This document shows, in pieces, positions 63,651 through 64,000 of a DNA stretch of 64,000 bases. The translations under genes were made by a program, and so were the position numbers. Under the pieces are notes generated by a model. It was not told the origin of the DNA and ran no database searches. It worked only from the letters and a program-made list of their open reading frames with translations. Position 1 is the stretch's first letter, and every line of letters starts with the position of its first letter. Source of the stretch: Mixophyes australis (lineage: Eukaryota > Chordata > Amphibia > Anura > Limnodynastidae); contig JAVHZZ010000006.1 of assembly GCA_036250195.1 (NCBI GenBank), forward strand, positions 166,366,424 to 166,430,423, read 5' to 3'.

Positions 63651-64000
63651 TTCTGGTTTGTTTGCTATTTACCAGTGAAGGTTTTAAAGCACATGTCAGC
63701 TGGAAAAAAAAGGGGGGTTAAAAGCAAACAAAAACAAATTTATTTTTCTGGTAATTATAGAACCACACCTTGTGGGTTACTCAGTAGTGAATTGGGTGTG
63801 GTCCAGAAACTTTTATTGTTTACCTGAATGCTGAGAGAAGCTAGGTTTCATTTCCCAGCACAAACTCCTGTGGGAATGGAAGACATTTTAAGAACCCTAG
63901 TGAATGTGGCAGCAGTGCAGGTGGAAAATACCCGACTTCTCTGAGATCGCTCAGGGGAGACGGGATAGAGAGGCTCCCGCTACAGCCACGCTACAGAAAT
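63651..64000. other. Unassigned right edge
   Basis: No gene or repeat end recognised. The GC-richer last 80 bases may continue into an element beyond the window. Confidence 0.3.

Overview
The window looks like nuclear DNA of an amphibian, most likely a frog. It holds one vertebrate gene with GT-AG introns (RAB22A, minus strand, about 41.4-50.2 kb). The rest is dense with element types that coexist in anuran genomes: Ty3/gypsy chromoviruses, DIRS-like tyrosine-recombinase retroelements, a Penelope-like element with a GIY-YIG domain, Tc1-like and hAT DNA transposons, L2-type LINE remains and many palindromic MITEs. The organism call is an inference; no single diagnostic gene fixes the species.

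Layout: 0-2.3 kb is largely unassigned AT-rich DNA plus a degenerate CT-rich tandem array. 2.3-6.9 kb is a minus-strand gypsy element lacking integrase. 7.5-9.4 kb is an internally deleted minus-strand gypsy chromovirus with a perfect 5-bp target duplication. 10.7-12.1 kb is a plus-strand gypsy remnant. 12.3-25.9 kb is an old plus-strand gypsy remnant that received two large insertions: a TIR-bounded MITE (itself split by another gypsy copy, 12.8-14.9 kb) and a full-length endogenous retrovirus (15.4-25.2 kb). 26-34.5 kb is a nest of DNA and DIRS elements, including a 1.95-kb hAT element and a palindromic hAT MITE, each with a perfect 8-bp target duplication. 35.5-38.9 kb has a broken Tc1 and an L2-type LINE fragment. 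41.4-50.2 kb is RAB22A, with DNA transposons in introns 1 and 3 and a GC-box-bearing promoter just upstream. 51-54 kb has MITEs and a dead Tc1; 54.1-56.2 kb a gypsy pol; 56.6-60.4 kb a Penelope-like element split by a 1.38-kb solo LTR; 60.6-63.6 kb a BED-finger hAT-like element.

The most notable item is the endogenous retrovirus. Its two 839-bp LTRs differ at one position by my reading, a 4-bp CACT duplication flanks it, and gag, pol and env are each open over their full length. Gag and pol share a frame separated by one UAG followed by a short hairpin, the gammaretrovirus-like readthrough layout. It is therefore a very young class I (gamma/epsilon-like) insertion. Its gag, pol and env would act together (particle core; protease, reverse transcriptase, RNase H and integrase; envelope), all driven from the 5' LTR, with env presumably from a spliced mRNA.

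RAB22A is complete: seven coding exons, all junctions in phase, giving a 193-residue endosomal Rab GTPase with all nucleotide-binding motifs and a C-terminal Cys-Cys prenylation site.
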